From: an uncultured Pedobacter sp.
GTDB lineage: Bacteria > Bacteroidota > Bacteroidia > Sphingobacteriales > Sphingobacteriaceae
Direction of reading: 5' to 3'
Assembly (NCBI GenBank): GCA_938008555.1
Contig: CALLKE010000263.1
Span: 1 to 5,925 of the forward strand
Length of the DNA: 5,925 nucleotides
The notes beneath the pieces were generated by a model. That model did no database searches. It had not been told where the DNA came from and worked only from the letters and a program-made list of their open reading frames with translations. The position numbers and the translations under genes are program-made. Below are positions 5,863 to 5,925 of this stretch, one piece after another. How positions within the stretch are numbered: the stretch's first letter is position 1; every line of letters begins with the position of its first letter.

Positions 5863-5877
5863 GCAGACTTGCTCTGC
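5863..5877 (+). repeat. Small hairpin just upstream of the last gene's ribosome binding site
   Basis: GCAGA (5863-5867) and TCTGC (5873-5877) form a perfect 5-bp stem with loop CTTGC, 2 nt after the terminator tail and 7 nt before the SD at 5885. It could act as a second terminator hairpin (weak AATTT tail) or keep the following ribosome binding site exposed. A chance occurrence is also plausible for so short a stem. Confidence 0.3.
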
Positions 5878-5897
5878 AATTTGGTAAGGAGTGGAAA

Positions 5898-5925
5898 ATG
5901 AGTGAAAACGTATTTGTTAAAAGTG
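5898..5925 (+). CDS. Start of a further phage gene, truncated by the window edge
   Basis: An ATG at 5898 follows a strong SD, TAAGGAG (5885-5891), with a 6-nt spacer, the same arrangement as the genes before it. Only nine codons are visible, reading M-S-E-N-V-F-V-K-S, with no stop. By position it should belong to the head completion, connector or tail module, but nine residues cannot identify it. The call rests on the ribosome binding site and the operon direction. Confidence 0.65.

Noticed and set aside
5768..5897. Promoter for the gene at 5898
   Set aside because: I could not find a convincing -35/-10 pair or a phage-type promoter in the gap, so none is annotated; read-through past the modest terminator is the simpler assumption.

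Overview
This window is part of the head-morphogenesis module of a tailed double-stranded DNA bacteriophage (Caudoviricetes) or a prophage derived from one. Every credible gene lies on the + strand, genes are packed almost end to end, and the order is the usual one for virion genes: portal, small ORF, GroES-like co-chaperonin, scaffold, conserved unknown, putative head decoration protein, major capsid protein, small putative virion protein, then the first codons of another gene. The host cannot be named from the sequence. Consistent AAGGAG-type Shine-Dalgarno sites 5-8 nt before the starts point to a host with ordinary SD-led initiation and a GroEL chaperonin, plausibly a proteobacterium.

Positions 1-2523 form a tightly coupled chain. 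The 683-residue portal gene overlaps a 65-codon ORF that has no ATG, GTG or TTG at its expected start but carries the strongest SD of the window 7 nt before an ATC codon. That ORF overlaps the GroES-like gene by one base (TAATG), and the scaffold ATG follows the GroES stop after 2 nt. Positions 2524-5341 hold the scaffold, a conserved protein of unknown function, a putative decoration protein and the HK97-fold-type capsid protein. The only notable gap here (3707-3751) can fold into a hairpin that pairs the decoration gene's start codon. Positions 5342-5925 hold a small beta-rich protein, a 130-nt intergenic region with several inverted repeats and a likely terminator, and the start of a further gene.

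Together the genes account for procapsid assembly. The portal nucleates the unique vertex, the scaffold directs shell assembly, the phage co-chaperonin probably adapts host GroEL to fold the capsid protein, and the decoration candidates would stabilise the shell. No maturation protease is visible. The most unusual points are the apparent AUC-initiated gene, the GroES homologue with an enlarged mobile loop and shortened roof (similar in architecture to T4 gp31), and the start-codon hairpin at 3713-3757. I do not see a wholly new system such as a defence island, CRISPR array or mobile element.
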